NCBI GenBank assembly: GCA_024449915.1
Contig: JAMZAV010000100.1
Coordinates: 496,001 to 560,000, forward strand
Length of the DNA: 64,000 nucleotides
DNA from: Sweltsa coloradensis
Lineage: Eukaryota; Arthropoda; Insecta; Plecoptera; Chloroperlidae
Direction of reading: 5' to 3'
Shown: positions 29,701 to 42,297 of the stretch, in pieces
Numbering within the stretch: position 1 is the first letter of the stretch
How the letters are laid out: every line of letters begins with the position of its first letter
The notes under the pieces: generated by a model
What the model saw: only the letters and a program-made list of their open reading frames with translations
The model's database searches: none
Told to the model about the DNA's origin: nothing
Position numbers and translations under genes: made by a program

Positions 29701-32700
29701 CATTGGTGGGTAACGGTAGAGTTGACTTTCACAGAATAATTTGAAAAAAAAAAGTTTTTTAAATGTAAAAATAAAATGTTTTTGCGAACCCGGTCTGCCA
29801 AAAAAAATTTTAGGCCCTATCATGTCTATTTCAGTTCCTACAAAACTCAAGTGCGCGTTCAGCTAGGCTATGCAATAAATAATCTGTCCCCAAGTGCAGT
29901 TTTCCCAAGTAAATCCAGCTAATTTCACAAACATTCTGGGCCACTTTTCGACCTCCAATTTTCACCCCCCAAAATGTAATTTTCGGTACGATGTTAACAC
30001 GGGATGAGCGCATGTCGCTCTCAGAGCACATTTTAACATTTTAATTATTTTTTCCCCTACACAAGCTTGTGAAATTACCACAAATTACCAGTTTGGTGGT
30101 AAATTTACGGTCAGTTACTATAACAAAAGTGGGAATTTTTTTGATATTATGCTCCAATGGACCGATTTTTAAATTCTTACTTAACATTTGGGTGCAAACC
30201 ACAACCCGATAGGACACACGATAGAGCTTCCAAGTGATCCAGACTAAACCTCTGCATTCTGCGTAATAACCTGGTTTTCTTGAGCTCGGCCAACAATCTT
30301 AAATCATAGTTCTATTCATGCCCTAAACTGTGATAAAATGTTTGAAATATGTTTTAATCTTGAGTGAAATTGAGTTTAACATAACTCCTGATTGGCATTA
30401 TATTTCGTTATTAATAAATATAGTGAACCACGGCAAAGTAAAAGCCGTTAGCTTGCAATATTTACATTTTAATTTATATATCATCTCAATCGTCTAAAAG
30501 CAGTTAAAAAGGACTTTATAATCGGAAATAACCTTCTTTGATACACTTGAGCGAACAAATCTGACCGCTAAAGATCGAACTTTATCAGACGTAATACCCC
30601 GACCTCATTTTCCGTTTCTTTGTCACATTGACGTTCCTCCCCTCCTACCGCTATTCAATTGAAATTCTGACTGTGCCATTCCCCGAGCCCGAGACGTATT
30701 ATTGAAGTTGCTGAATTGATGCAGATTATGTAAGTGAAGGACTGCTTAGTCATAACAATAAGAATACGATAAAAATCTAGCGGAAAAGAGAGGTATTTCC
30801 CTAAAAAAAAATGTTCAAAGGAAGACTGAAGTGCTGTAGACTTCAAGTAATCATCTTTCTTCTCGTATCAAGCCAACATAAAGTCGCGTAGACATTTTCT
30901 CTTTGAAACTTTTTATATCCCAATTAATTTAATTTGTTTCTATTCATGTTTTTTGCATTTTACATTAGCCTACCACTTAGTTTCAGGCACCGTGTAAGTG
31001 TCTCAAAAGTAAAAATATGGTATTTATTGTAAAAAATACTTCTCCGCATTTATCATCTAACTAACCTATACTCCTTTATAAAGATTGCTCACTTTAACAC
31101 ACTCTTAACATGCATTTTTAGTTAGGGGTATGCATGTAACGTAGGCTACATGTAAGATTAATCGAATTTTATCTTAGATCTCCCCCAGCTTAAGAATGTA
31201 TTGTTCTGTTTTAAACTTACCCAGTAATAATCAGTTGTGACTGAGCAGGAGACTCTCAATCCGAATTCTTCCTTTATTTGAGTTAATTTCAACGGGGAGT
31301 GCTCGATGACAATACGTTTCCTTTACAATACGACTTAACACACAGGCGTCATTAATACAATTTCGAAGATTTCTTTCAAACTACCATGTCGGTTGTAGAA
31401 ATATATATGGTTGCTCCTCATTTTTCCCCAACATTTATATAACTGTGTGATCACGTTAAGCGATGCTGTTTGAGCAGTGATTCAATGAAACTGTCACGAA
31501 AAATAATTCATGCACGTGAAATGGGGAAAAAACTTAAAATTGTTGACTATACATTTGGTGTAGTTTTGTTTCCTGAATGAAAATATCAACTTCTTGCAAG
31601 GATAACTCCACTCGCCAACACAAGTTTTAAGAAGCACCTTGACTTAATAATGAACCCTCTTCTTAGGACAAAGTATCAATCAAGCTAATTTATTGTTAAT
31701 AAAAATAATTGCCACATAAATTGTTTATAAACTACACTTTAAGGCATAATCAAGAGGCGGCCGTAGAGCGTAGGATAATGACATTGACTTATTAACCTTA
31801 TAAAACCTATAACTTATTCACGTGCAGTGCAGTTTCGCAGCAGTTACGGTTTTAATTAGACCTCCAAGATGGATTGTCTGGTTTTGCGCCCACATAGGAC
31901 CAGAGCAATCTTTCGTAAACCATAACGGTGTATCTGCATTTTTAATTTCCTACAAAGATAACAGTAACAGCTTGGGCGAGCTGTCTTCAAGTAAGGCAAA
32001 AGTCGAGGAATTTAATTGTTATTAAAGTCGGATTTCCCCCATACCACATTAATATTACATGCATACCACTGGCGTTATTCCGAAAACTCGACCGTACTCG
32101 AGCGAATTCTTCGTGGCTCCAGTGGCACGGTGCGCACCCAAGTTCACGCACCAATGGCATAGCTCCGGCGCAGAATTGACCAATCACAAACAAGACGCTT
32201 GTGCTATACTAGTGTTTTCTACTTGATGCCGATTTGTAGTCGGCATTTGTAAAATAGTTTACGAAAATAGGAAACTTAAAAAAGTCGTGGAAGTGCATTT
32301 TTCTCCTTACTTGCCTTAATGAACTAAACAGAACCTTGGTTCAAGAATCGTAAAAGTACATTTTACATTTTCAGTTTTCACATAAAAGAATAGTTGTTCG
32401 TGATTACGAAAATTGTATACATGGAACTATGTGTGGTATTAAACTTTTATTCTTGCTTTGGAATCGCAATTACAGAAGATGACTGACTTCGAAACATAAA
32501 TCCATCACACACTATTTTTCTTATGCACTTCGTTAAATTGTTTACTCTTGTTTTGTTATAATTGAAAGTTATATTTTGCCATAACGCTCTTGACATAGCT
32601 TGTTACAACTTGTGTAGTGAATTCACTCACTGGAAACATTAACATATGTGGCACAGCACTGCAAAACTCATAGTTAAACCTCCTATTATCGTAAATGGTC

Positions 32701-34570
32701 AATTTTATGAATTTCACGTATACTTGCACATTTCTAGTAAATTGTTGACGCACCACTTTGGCTTTAAATTAATTAATGGTGATGTTTGTCGATTTAAAAA
32801 CTACCCTTACAATGCTTGCTTTGATCCATTAAACGCCATCTTAGAGGTATAGATGCTTAAAAGCGACTGCTACAAATATTTAATACTCTGTGTTTTCGAA
32901 CCCATGTCCATTGGTTCCATACGCCTCAACCTTTGTTCTACCAGCTTGAGCCATTTTGAATCGTTTTCCTTCGTTTATCTCACCCACGTATCGTTTCATA
33001 ACATTTAGTTTAGATGGAGACCTTCAATTTGTGATTCGACTCGACGTGAAATACTTGAGAGATTTGTTCAGCTGATAATTTAGACGATAGATTTTTTCAT
33101 TTTTTTAATGCACAATTCGTGTTGCGAAACATGACTTGACCTTTCGGTAGATCACGCAACAAACTTTTGTACAACTCGTAAGAAAAATCAATCTTTCGTG
33201 TAAGGCCCATGAAGTTTAGAAGTGTCGGAAGAATACCCCCGAATCATGCTACATGGTGGATTTAAAATTAGGATCAACGAAATCGCATTTACTCGTCAAG
33301 TCTCAATTTATTAATCTGAGTACGATTTTACGTTTATAGTCGACCTCTAAGAAAGTGTCAATGTTCTACATCTTCATTCTTCACCGTGTGAATACTAAAA
33401 GTATACACTTCTCAAGCACATGCACTAACAAAGTTCTGGGAAGAGATGATTAGTTATAAGTCAATGCTTATCGTACGCGATGCTTTTCTTCTTCGAAACA
33501 AACTGCAAACGTTTGTCATTGCACTTTTGCGGATTATGAGTGTGTTTTCATGAAATTCTTAATATATTGAGCTGTGAACATATATTTACTTGGAGAAAGT
33601 AAATACGAAAATATGTTTTGATCAAGCGGTATAGTTGATTGGTTCGTTCTTGACCAAATCAAAACAAATGGACTTATCTATTTCCTCGTTTATTTCCAAG
33701 TTTATTTCATGATCGTCGCAGTTTAAGAGCATAGTCATCACTCTAATTGCAATTTAATTTCATTTAACACGTCGTTATTATCATTGTGTACATTGGAATT
33801 AAACTTTCCCTCTACGATTCGAATTAATCACTGGAGTATTTGGAACTACGAGTTGGTAATTTCCAAGCACGTGGAGTTGTAAATATTATGAATGAAATTG
33901 ACATTCGCTTTTCATATTGATTTTAAACATAAACGTTCGAGTGCCTGAGAGCGAATAGTCGGAAAGAAATAGTAAGCTCCTTGAGTATTAAACTCGACAG
34001 ACTCAAGTTCTACTAAAGGGGAACTCTTATATTAGATATATTTTTGCTATAAACGTATACATTTCTAGAAAAAAAGTATTGAGATAAATTTGAACTTTAC
34101 CTCATTTCTCGGTAAGATAAATATACGTTTGGTACTATCTAGGGCAAGACGTATAAATAACATTTATAAGATGAGATACGCGAATAAAAGAAACACACGA
34201 GTAACGCAACGTTTCGGCTTCACGTTCTTCAGATACTTAACTTTATTTTCCAGTTACTTTGGCTTTGTAGTTTTCATATGTTAGTCATCCTTTAGCAGCT
34301 TTAATATGTTTTGACTTCTGCATCTATTTCCACCCCAATCATGTCCAACCTTACTTGTGCCTACGAGACGATATCCTAGCTTATTACCGGTATTTACTTT
34401 TAATCCCACGCATACTATAACGTTGCCATGTATATGTACTAAATACAAGTAATCATTTCAAATCAGTACATTAAATTTGTAAATGTAAAATGTGGTATGA
34501 AGTGTCCTCCCTAAAGCACGCGAGAGCCGGTGGTTTTAGTTTTCGGGGATCCCTCGCCTCAGGTGATGAG

Positions 34571-34590
34571 ACCCGGCACCTCCACCAAAA
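34571..34590 (+). repeat. Short 'CCCGGCACCTCCACCA' family remnant
   Basis: An 18-base exact match to the closing motif of the family is seen without the upstream blocks found at 11150 and 61540. It is probably a truncated copy. Confidence 0.5.
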
Positions 34591-34901
34591 TTCAAAATAT
34601 TGCAATTACCAGGCACTCGCCGGTTCGTTGTGTGATGTTATGAGTGCAGACATATTTAAATGCACCCTTCTCGAAACCATGGTAACTAGGTATTAAAATC
34701 AAACAACATAGTTTGCACGCCACGGCCCGTGCACGCGAGAGGCCAAAAGTAATTATCATCCATCTAGTTTTCGTATTTTCGTCTGCAGAATCACACTTGT
34801 TTCTTGTAAAGTACAATTCATTTTGTCCGTACCATGTCGCTCAACGTCTTCATTAGCGCCATTTAATATTAATGATATAATAATATAATTGCCAAGATTA
34901 A

Positions 34902-35521
34902 GGGGAATCCCTACACCCAAATATGATTTCTAAAGAATGCAGTAAAGACGTCTGAAAAGTAAGTAGAATGTAAGAGGGGCTTAATAAAAGAGCGGATAAT
35001 TTTTTTGAAATTTTTTTGACGGGACATAACCTCAGAATCAACAATTTTATTCAAATTCCTGGAATCAGTTGCTCAAGTTCAAAATTGAATTTTTAGCAGC
35101 GGTTTTTTGTATATTATTTCTACACTCCTTTATCTTCAACCTAAATATAAGTTTTATTGGTTTTATATGATTTCAGGCGTTGCACGATTTTTTCCGTTAA
35201 ACGGTACAAAATTTGAAATTAAACCGGCAGGCGAAAAAAATTGTGCAACGCAACAAACCATATAAATACAAAAATCCTTTTATTTAGGTTGTAGATAAAG
35301 GAGTGTAGAAATAATGTACAAAAAACCGCTGCTAAAAATTCAATTTTGAACTGAAGCAACTGATTCCAGTAATTTGAATACAATTGTTGATTCTGAGGTT
35401 ATGTCCCGTCAAAAAAATTTCAAAAAAATAATCCGCTCTTTTATTAAGTCCCTCTTACATTCTACTTACTTTTCAGACATCTGCATTCTTAAGAAATCAT
35501 ATTTGGGTCTAGGGATTCCCC
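34902..35521. mobile_element. 620-bp hairpin (foldback) element with TTAA target duplication, piggyBac-type MITE
   Basis: The two halves are near-perfect reverse complements. The left end starts GGGGAATCCCTACACCCAAA, and the right end read on the other strand starts GGGGAATCCCTAGACCCAAA. The match continues with few mismatches for about 250-300 bases per arm, leaving only some 35-100 bases of less matched centre around 35160-35240. TTAA flanks both ends (34898-34901 and 35522-35525). TTAA duplication is the hallmark of piggyBac-superfamily insertion. There is no transposase open frame, so it is non-autonomous. It lies inside the ELAV-like intron, so the pre-mRNA would fold into a long duplex here. 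Confidence 0.85.
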
Positions 35522-36329
35522 TTAATGTATTTAATCATTAAATTGAAGTATTGTAACATAGCATTTACTTTTGGTTGTCACTATTTTATGACTCGGGTCA
35601 CACTCAAATTTTCTCGCCTTTATTTTTCACACTTTTGTCATACGTTTTTTTACTTCAATATAAATCATACTCTTCGGAAATAGTTTTGGTCAATGCATCC
35701 TTCATATCATGTTGTTTTCTTATTGCAGATACACAAGTATGCACTGTTTTCTATAAATAAATAAGAATACAAACTTTATTCGAAACCGAATCGAGACTAT
35801 AAGTTTTCCCACGAATCAGATATGATTTAACCCAGTTACATAGGTAAAGTTTTTCAATTGTGTTGACCTGTCATCCATTGAAATACTTGGAATTGTTCAA
35901 CTTGCTATTGTGCATGGTAGATTGCATTCACACTTTACCGCCATTGCACTGCCTGATATGCCTTTTTGATATTTCAACTCGAAAGTTTGCTTTCAAAGTT
36001 TTCCTTCATCCTTTGTTACTCTCTCGTGTTATACTTCGCGCTCAATTTTCAGTGAATTTAAACCAATACTTTTGAAAGCATTGAGATCATTCCTAACTGA
36101 AAATATGGATAATATTGTTTCTTCAACATGATACGCTTACGCTTATATGTTGGTTACCTCTATCTACAATATTGATTTGTACATATGTTACTAGGACTTG
36201 CAATAATTTGATAGATGTTGATATTTTTTGAGACCCAATGATTTGAAATCTATGAAAGGAAAACTTATGAAAATTTGTATCTAACATTGTCGATAAATTG
36301 TAGACAGGGGGATTGTGTTGGGACAGAAG

Positions 36330-36372
36330 GTGAAACAAGGGCCCTGTCGGGAAGTGAACCTGGGTCTCCGGA
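36330..36372 (-). repeat. tRNA-derived SINE-like fragment
   Basis: Minus strand: CCCAGGTTCACTTCCCGACA, then TTGTTTCACC. It has the same arrangement as 15324-15385 with a degenerate box B. It is probably a second member of that SINE family. Confidence 0.4.
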
Positions 36373-39300
36373 TAGAGATAATTATAGTAAATATTTTAAA
36401 TGATTATGTGTGTAATTGTATAATGTATATAAAGTGAAATATTTGTGACTTTCACATCGAGGAAAATATTTCATTTGTTAACAATTCCTTAGGCCTACAA
36501 ACATAAATCATCAACAAAATGCATCCGAAATGAGCAAATTTAATTCGAAAGTGAAATATCATATTCACTGTTGGAAGCGTGACTAATTAAAGCGACAGCT
36601 AATTTTGAACAGCATAGAATTTCTGGCTTGGTGGTTTGATGTCGCGAGATTACTGTGTACAACGAGCGACATCTGGCAGTGGGATGTCATCGCCCAGCGC
36701 CACTGCTAACATGGCTGCATGGACGGCCGAACATGGCGCACGGCGAAACAAAAAAGTAGAGTCGCTTTTTGCTGACAGTTACGAATAGCAATTTGAAATT
36801 GGATATTGTAGACAAGTTTACTTGGTTTGTTGTTGAAATCCAACGAGCAGAGACGCTGTGATCGCTTGTCTCTTAAAAAAACAAAAAATTGCGATCTATA
36901 TTAAAAGATGTATTTTTGGACGTTACGTTTTGAAATTAAATTGGTAGAATGTTACAACGGTGGGTGACATGTTATTTACTGACGTAACAACGTAATGTGT
37001 CCTGGATAGAACTGACTCGTCGTTAGTTTCCTCTGCGTTGGTGCTGTGCGCAGCTGACAAATGTCCCAAATGACCAGAAAAATCGTTTCCTCGTCTCGTG
37101 TAGACTCAATTTAAGGCCAAATGTGTCACTAAAGCTTTATTTTTGTACCGTGTTTTCGTTTTGCTATCTGATTGGTTTCTTTCTCAAGTTCTGATTAATG
37201 TTCTCGGCCGTCAACTTACTGATTAACTACCGAATTAGTAAAATAGCTGACAACTGTCGATGTCAACCAATAAGCTATACTTTCAATGAAATTCTTCTCT
37301 CCGCAGTTTAAATGTCTTACATAATACACGAGGTTTCTTTGATCTAACTTTCAAACGTTATAACTAGGCTCTATAGTAATAATATCACGATGAAAGGTCT
37401 CGTCTACCGTGTCTTAGCATCCCATCAGTATATTTTCAAAAAGCGAACAGCAATTCTACATCAAGTCGATTGCCTTTGAAATTGATCAAATGATTTCGTC
37501 AGAGTGGCCAAGGGCTTCGAGCCAAGAAATGTGTAGGAGGTCTTGTGCACTATGATCCTTATCTCGGCCACATGGAAAAAGAAGAACTTCCAACCCAACT
37601 TATCACCATTTGAAACGTAGCAGAAAGTGAAGAAACTGCGTAACCATGCCAACGGAGGTCCCCTTTGCTACTTTCATTATTCCTCCCCTAGCCAAAGAGC
37701 AGATCGTACTTTTTATAGCGGAACCATGATCGTAACGTGTGAGTGTTGGGACGCGTGGGGTGCACGGGAAGAGGGTTCTTGGGTTTGTTTCGATTGCGTT
37801 TAGTTGCCATCTAGATGCACATTCAGGGTGTAAATGTTTGCCTTCGTTAGCAAAACGGAACAGGGTACTAAAAGAAACGGAAAATAAATGCTAAATGTTT
37901 CATCCCTACTGCTATGCTTACGAAGTTATTCAACCAATTAAACGTCCTTCAAACGTACAAAAACGCACATTTGAGTTATTTTGTCCAATTGTCGAGACAT
38001 CTTCTGGTTTTACTTTAAGAACGTTGTAGAATCACGTTACTTGCTGCAGTTTCTATTAAAACATAAAGTTTCGTTTAATATATAGTTTACATCTTACAGT
38101 TCAGGCCTATATCATCGCTGAAAACTTGATCGCGGAATCATCGAAAAGGTGTTTGTTTTGCAGAAATCTATGGTAATATGTACGATGAAATTTGGCGTGG
38201 GCGTCGACTTGATGTTAAATCGATGGCGTATTTCTAAATTGTTGTCCGCCCCCTCGCTCCTTGGTTCATTATTGCTTGTAAGAATAGTTGTGTGTGGAGT
38301 AGAGGTTTCTCCTCGTGACGCGGATAATGATTCAGCCTGGCAGTGCCTAGCTCCAAGCCCCAGACTAGCAACCCTCTTTCATGCTGCACGCCGCTCTATA
38401 AGAATAGCCACAGGCACACACCCATGTCTGCACAAAAGCGTGTTGAAATATCAAACTTGACTCCACAATCAATTCGATCTTTTCGTCTTTACATCTAGAA
38501 ATGTAATACTTGTCGATTTTTTAAAATAAGTCTATTTTGGTTTTGTTTAGAAAGGATACGACAGATGAGTGATTGTCTTGAGCTTAGCCCGCGTAATAAT
38601 GATTCATTCAAGTCATGATTATTTCTTTCCACACGGACATACATCCATGTATCATCTTTCCATAACTCTATTTGCATCGTTGCTAAATATTAATCAGAAT
38701 AAAAATCACAAATGTCACTATCGGAATTGCATATGCGTTTGCAAGTGCCATTGGTTTTGAACAAGTTTGTCCAAATGACATAAGGTGCGTACCTTGTTCC
38801 CTCATGATCGCTGGTTATCATTAAAAACGCACGATCAGTGTACGATGTAGAGACGGCTCGTGCGTAAGTGCGCCCTTCAACCCTGCCGAGTTCGAGTATC
38901 GATGTGGTGTAGACCTTGGCAACCCTTTCTCCCGGAGGATGAAAGCGAACCTGTATTACGACCCCTTCTATTTTAAAATTTAATCGATGAATGACAAGTA
39001 GCAAACGAGGGCAATGTTTTATTTAGCGAACAACGTTTTCCTCTCAATCATATTTGAAAAGGAAAGTTCACTCTCCCTTTTGCTTTTACTTTCTTCCCCG
39101 ACTCTTGTCAGCCTGTCTCGTGCTTCGTTACACATTCCCGCAACTGTCGTTGTGAATGAGGTATACCAGAGAATGCGCATGTGGAGGTCAACTCGATCAT
39201 TCATCCCTCTAGTAAGGCAGTGGAAATAAGTTTAGTTCAGTTGTCATACATATGGCGTGTATTTGTAATATGCTACCAGTGTTTGAAATGTTCTACTCGA

Positions 39301-39971
39301 CGGCTCATTTTGAGGTACACACAGTTGTTTGATCAGCCACAAGTTTATAATATACAGTGTGGAAATTTACACTTTTTAGACGTTATGTAAAGCCTAGCTT
39401 TTGAATTTCATTAAGTTGGAGGTTTCGTGATTGAAATTAACAATGGGTGTATTATCCTTTTGAGTAAGTAGTCGAGTCTGTTTACGTGCGTTTTATCATT
39501 TTATACATGTATGATCGTTTGCAGCTATAGAGATAGAGTTGCGTGCATTAGCATGTGCGAATAGCAATGAAGACAAATGCGTCTTTTTGCGGTAAGGGCA
39601 TGACAATTCCGTCGTATATTTACGACGATCATCACAAACCTTTATGGCTTCACTTTTGCATTTACGATCCAATTCACCATTTGAAGATAAGTTTGGTCAC
39701 AGTGGGGTATGTACGTCTCGTGGCGTGGGAACTCATCAGGTGCGATGTTTGTTTTCTGCGAGCTGGAGCTGGCAGCTCCGCGTGATAATGGAATAAACTT
39801 GCTCGGCCTTGTGTACGACGTTTCGTTCGTTGCACTCGCCTAGGCGCCCATTCAATTTACGACCTGCTACATTGCCATTCTCTTCCAGGCTCTCCGGAGA
39901 GTTCCCATGTGTTGGTTGCCTTGGTACCATACACATGGCAGCCAACCGTCTGGCGAGTGACTCAAATGTGA

Positions 39972-40229
<258 letters not shown>

Positions 40230-40966
40230 TAGACCAGATCAATACCATCGTCAATACATTTGGCATAACTTGAACAAAAACAAACTTATATAAATACAAG
40301 ACCTCTGAACATACTTACCAAGAATCATCAGAACGTAATATTTATGGTTCCGAGCTTCACGCATACATACAGTTGCATGGAATCTGACGCAACTTTGGTC
40401 AGCTATATCAAACTAATGTCAGATGGTTAAATATTATTGCTAGAAACTTGTGTACGACTGAAAACCTAAGACTTGGTACATAGTCATTTTTCTCATTTTT
40501 ATTTGAGTGCATTTTGTTCTGTTGCTATTATTATAATGACTGTTTTGGTCCGAATGAAGCTGTAAGATGTGCTGTAAGATAGGATCGTGCGCGCGTGGGG
40601 TCAGTGATGGAATGGATTTGATGTCGAGGTCTGGTGTTGGACAAGGAACGCCCCACATTGGAACATTTTCAGTTTCGATTTGCAAAAGTTGTAGTAGAAA
40701 AACCACCGAGTGGTAGACATACTATTCCAGAAAGGGTTAAACGTTTTTACTACAAAGGTACATTACATTGAGTCTACACAGGAAGAATTTACATAATGAG
40801 AAACGTTTTATAAACGGCATCTATAGCCTCACAAATTGATTAACCTGAAACATTTATATTTATTAAACAATACATAATTGTGCTGAAATGTTTTAGTGTC
40901 TAGTCACTTTTTTGGTAATTTTACCTTGGACTATGCTGAATATTTTTTCGTTTTCTCTTTCCTTAG

Positions 40967-41005
40967 TCCGCCAATTTGTGAGTGGAGCTGGAGACAGTAT
41001 ACCCT
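40967..41005 (+). CDS. elav/fne-like: ELAV-like protein, 39-nt cassette microexon in RRM2
   Basis: Flanks are a very U-rich acceptor (TTTTCTCTTTCCTTAG) and a strong donor (CCCT|GTAAGT). The length is 39 nt with phase 1 on both sides, so inclusion or skipping keeps the frame. Inclusion changes ITG-LSKG to IT, VRQFVSGAGDSIPC, LSKG: a net 13 residues in the loop before the RNP1 strand of RRM2. From memory, similar inserts (VRQFV followed by a GDN-like motif) occur in some arthropod ELAV proteins; I could not check this. Length, phase, splice sites and fit all agree. That it is used, and when, is inference. Confidence 0.85.
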
Positions 41006-41085
41006 GTAAGTGAGTGAAACTGTTTGTTTTTAGAATTAGGTCTGCCTTCCTTTAGACTAGTGGTCTGCAATTATTATTAGAGTCT

Positions 41086-41148
41086 CTGTCCGTCCGTCTG
41101 TCCGTCTGTCCGTCCGTCCGTCCGTCCGTCTGTCCGTCTGTCCGTCCA
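41086..41148. repeat. Tetranucleotide repeat (GTCC/GTCT)n
   Basis: About 63 bases are built from GTCC and GTCT units with almost no interruption, 80 bases downstream of the 39-nt microexon's donor. The RNA would be a pyrimidine-rich repeat. The open minus-strand frames through it encode only a low-complexity DGQTDGRT-type repeat and are not a gene. Confidence 0.95.
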
Positions 41149-41333
41149 TCCTCTCCGATGAACCTCGCGATACCGTGGTTCCGAACCAATCCCAACTGGA
41201 GACCACTGCTCTAGCAAACCGAGAAGCTCTTTCCAAATCACACAGAGCTTCCACCGTTTGACAGATTTCAATGCACGCATTCCCATTAAACACAACTAGT
41301 TTTCTTCATTTTGACGTGTTGTTTTTGTAGCAG

Positions 41334-41375
41334 GTACTATTAATCTAACACTTGACAAACCAAGAGTTTCGAGTG
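41334..41375 (+). other. Weak candidate cassette exon in the RRM2 intron
   Basis: The acceptor is GTTTTTGTAGCAG and the possible donor is GTG|GTACGA. The 42 nt would be phase 1 on both sides and open, adding TINLTLDKPRVSS within the RRM2 loop, in the same place as the 39-nt cassette. The donor is poor and I recall no matching ELAV insert, so this may be chance. Confidence 0.2.
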
Positions 41376-41994
41376 GTACGACTCTTGTTCTGGGTCTTGG
41401 CTCTGCACTCACTAGATTTGGTTGATTCTTCTGTCTGGTCTGTGTTTGTTTGTGCATTCAATAACAAGTAACCTAAACCTAATGTTATATTAACTATGAT
41501 TTGACGTGGTCCCAAGTTTGGGTTTGCAAATAACGCGGCCTAGTTCTCTCTTCCCGGGGACTGATTGTCTGCCATGGCTTTACATGAACACCAGGCCTCG
41601 CTTCATAATCTAGACACTGAGTAGGCTACTACCGCTAGTTTACCATTAGAACTTTGGGGGGGTAGCACCTTGATGACGACAACTATACACGTGCAATCAG
41701 TCTAGGCCAGTTTGAGTTACCAAGACTGCCTTGCACGCGTATCAACTTGATCATAGGAATGATCATGTTACTGTGAACACCAGACTTGGCTTTGTTCTTC
41801 TGTGCATGTTGATTCATTACCGTGCATCTATTTAGTTGTAGCTATTTAAACGTCACACAAGTTCACAGTGTGTCTTGGTCTCTGTAGCCGCATGTCCCTC
41901 CTATGCCCACAGCTTGCTGGCCTCCCGGTGTTCATGCTCATGGCAGGCGATACAGAACTCTCTAGTAGTTTGAGTTTGCTTTGCATTCTTCGAC

Positions 41995-42012
41995 TTGTGT
42001 GTGTGTGTGTGT
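41995..42012 (+). repeat. (GT)n dinucleotide repeat near the RRM2 acceptor
   Basis: About nine GT units end 29 bases before the exon at 42042, in the region that normally contains the branch point and pyrimidine tract. UG repeats are binding sites for CELF/TDP-43-type splicing factors; any such use here is inference. Confidence 0.85.
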
Positions 42013-42041
42013 TCATGCGTTCTAACGCCTTGCTTCCACAG

Positions 42042-42297
42042 GTCTCTCAAAAGGGGTTGGATTTATACGATTCGATCAGAGAATCGAAGCCGAGCGAGCT
42101 ATCCAGGAGCTGAACGGAACCATTCCTAAAGGGTCGACTGAGCCGATTACGGTCAAGTTCGCGAATAACCCCAGCAACAACAACAAGGCTATCCCGCCGC
42201 TGGCAGCCTACCTTGCTCCACAAGCGCGACGCTTCGGCGGACCAATTCATCATCCGACGGGCCGCTTCAGGTACATTCCACTGTCACCACTACCCAG
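42042..42297 (+). CDS. elav/fne-like: ELAV-like protein, exon encoding second half of RRM2 and start of hinge, with two donors
   Basis: The acceptor is CTTCCACAG. Entry is phase 1 and it reads [20 protein letters not shown], where KGVGFIRF is RNP1 of RRM2. It continues through [20 protein letters not shown] to [20 protein letters not shown]. There are two donors in the same phase (2): TTCAG|GTACAT after 42270 and CCCAG|GTACTT after 42297. The long form adds nine residues, YIPLSPLPR, to the hinge. Either join reads in frame into YSPLAGD or into the 42-nt cassette. The hinge of ELAV proteins carries nuclear import and export signals, so this choice may affect location. The exon itself is very secure. 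The coexistence of both donors is visible, but their use is inference. Confidence 0.96.

Larger units (their letters stand above)
41006..42041 (+). other. Intron between the RRM2 cassette and RRM2 exon
   Basis: The intron runs from GTAAGT to CTTCCACAG. It holds the TCCG/TCTG tetranucleotide array, one weak candidate cassette (41334-41375) and a short GT repeat just before the acceptor. The open frames around 41868-42113 extend out of the next exon or are chance. Confidence 0.85.

Noticed and set aside
41057..41295. Minus-strand open frames with DGQTDGRT-type repeats
   Set aside because: These are translations of the tetranucleotide repeat and not genes.
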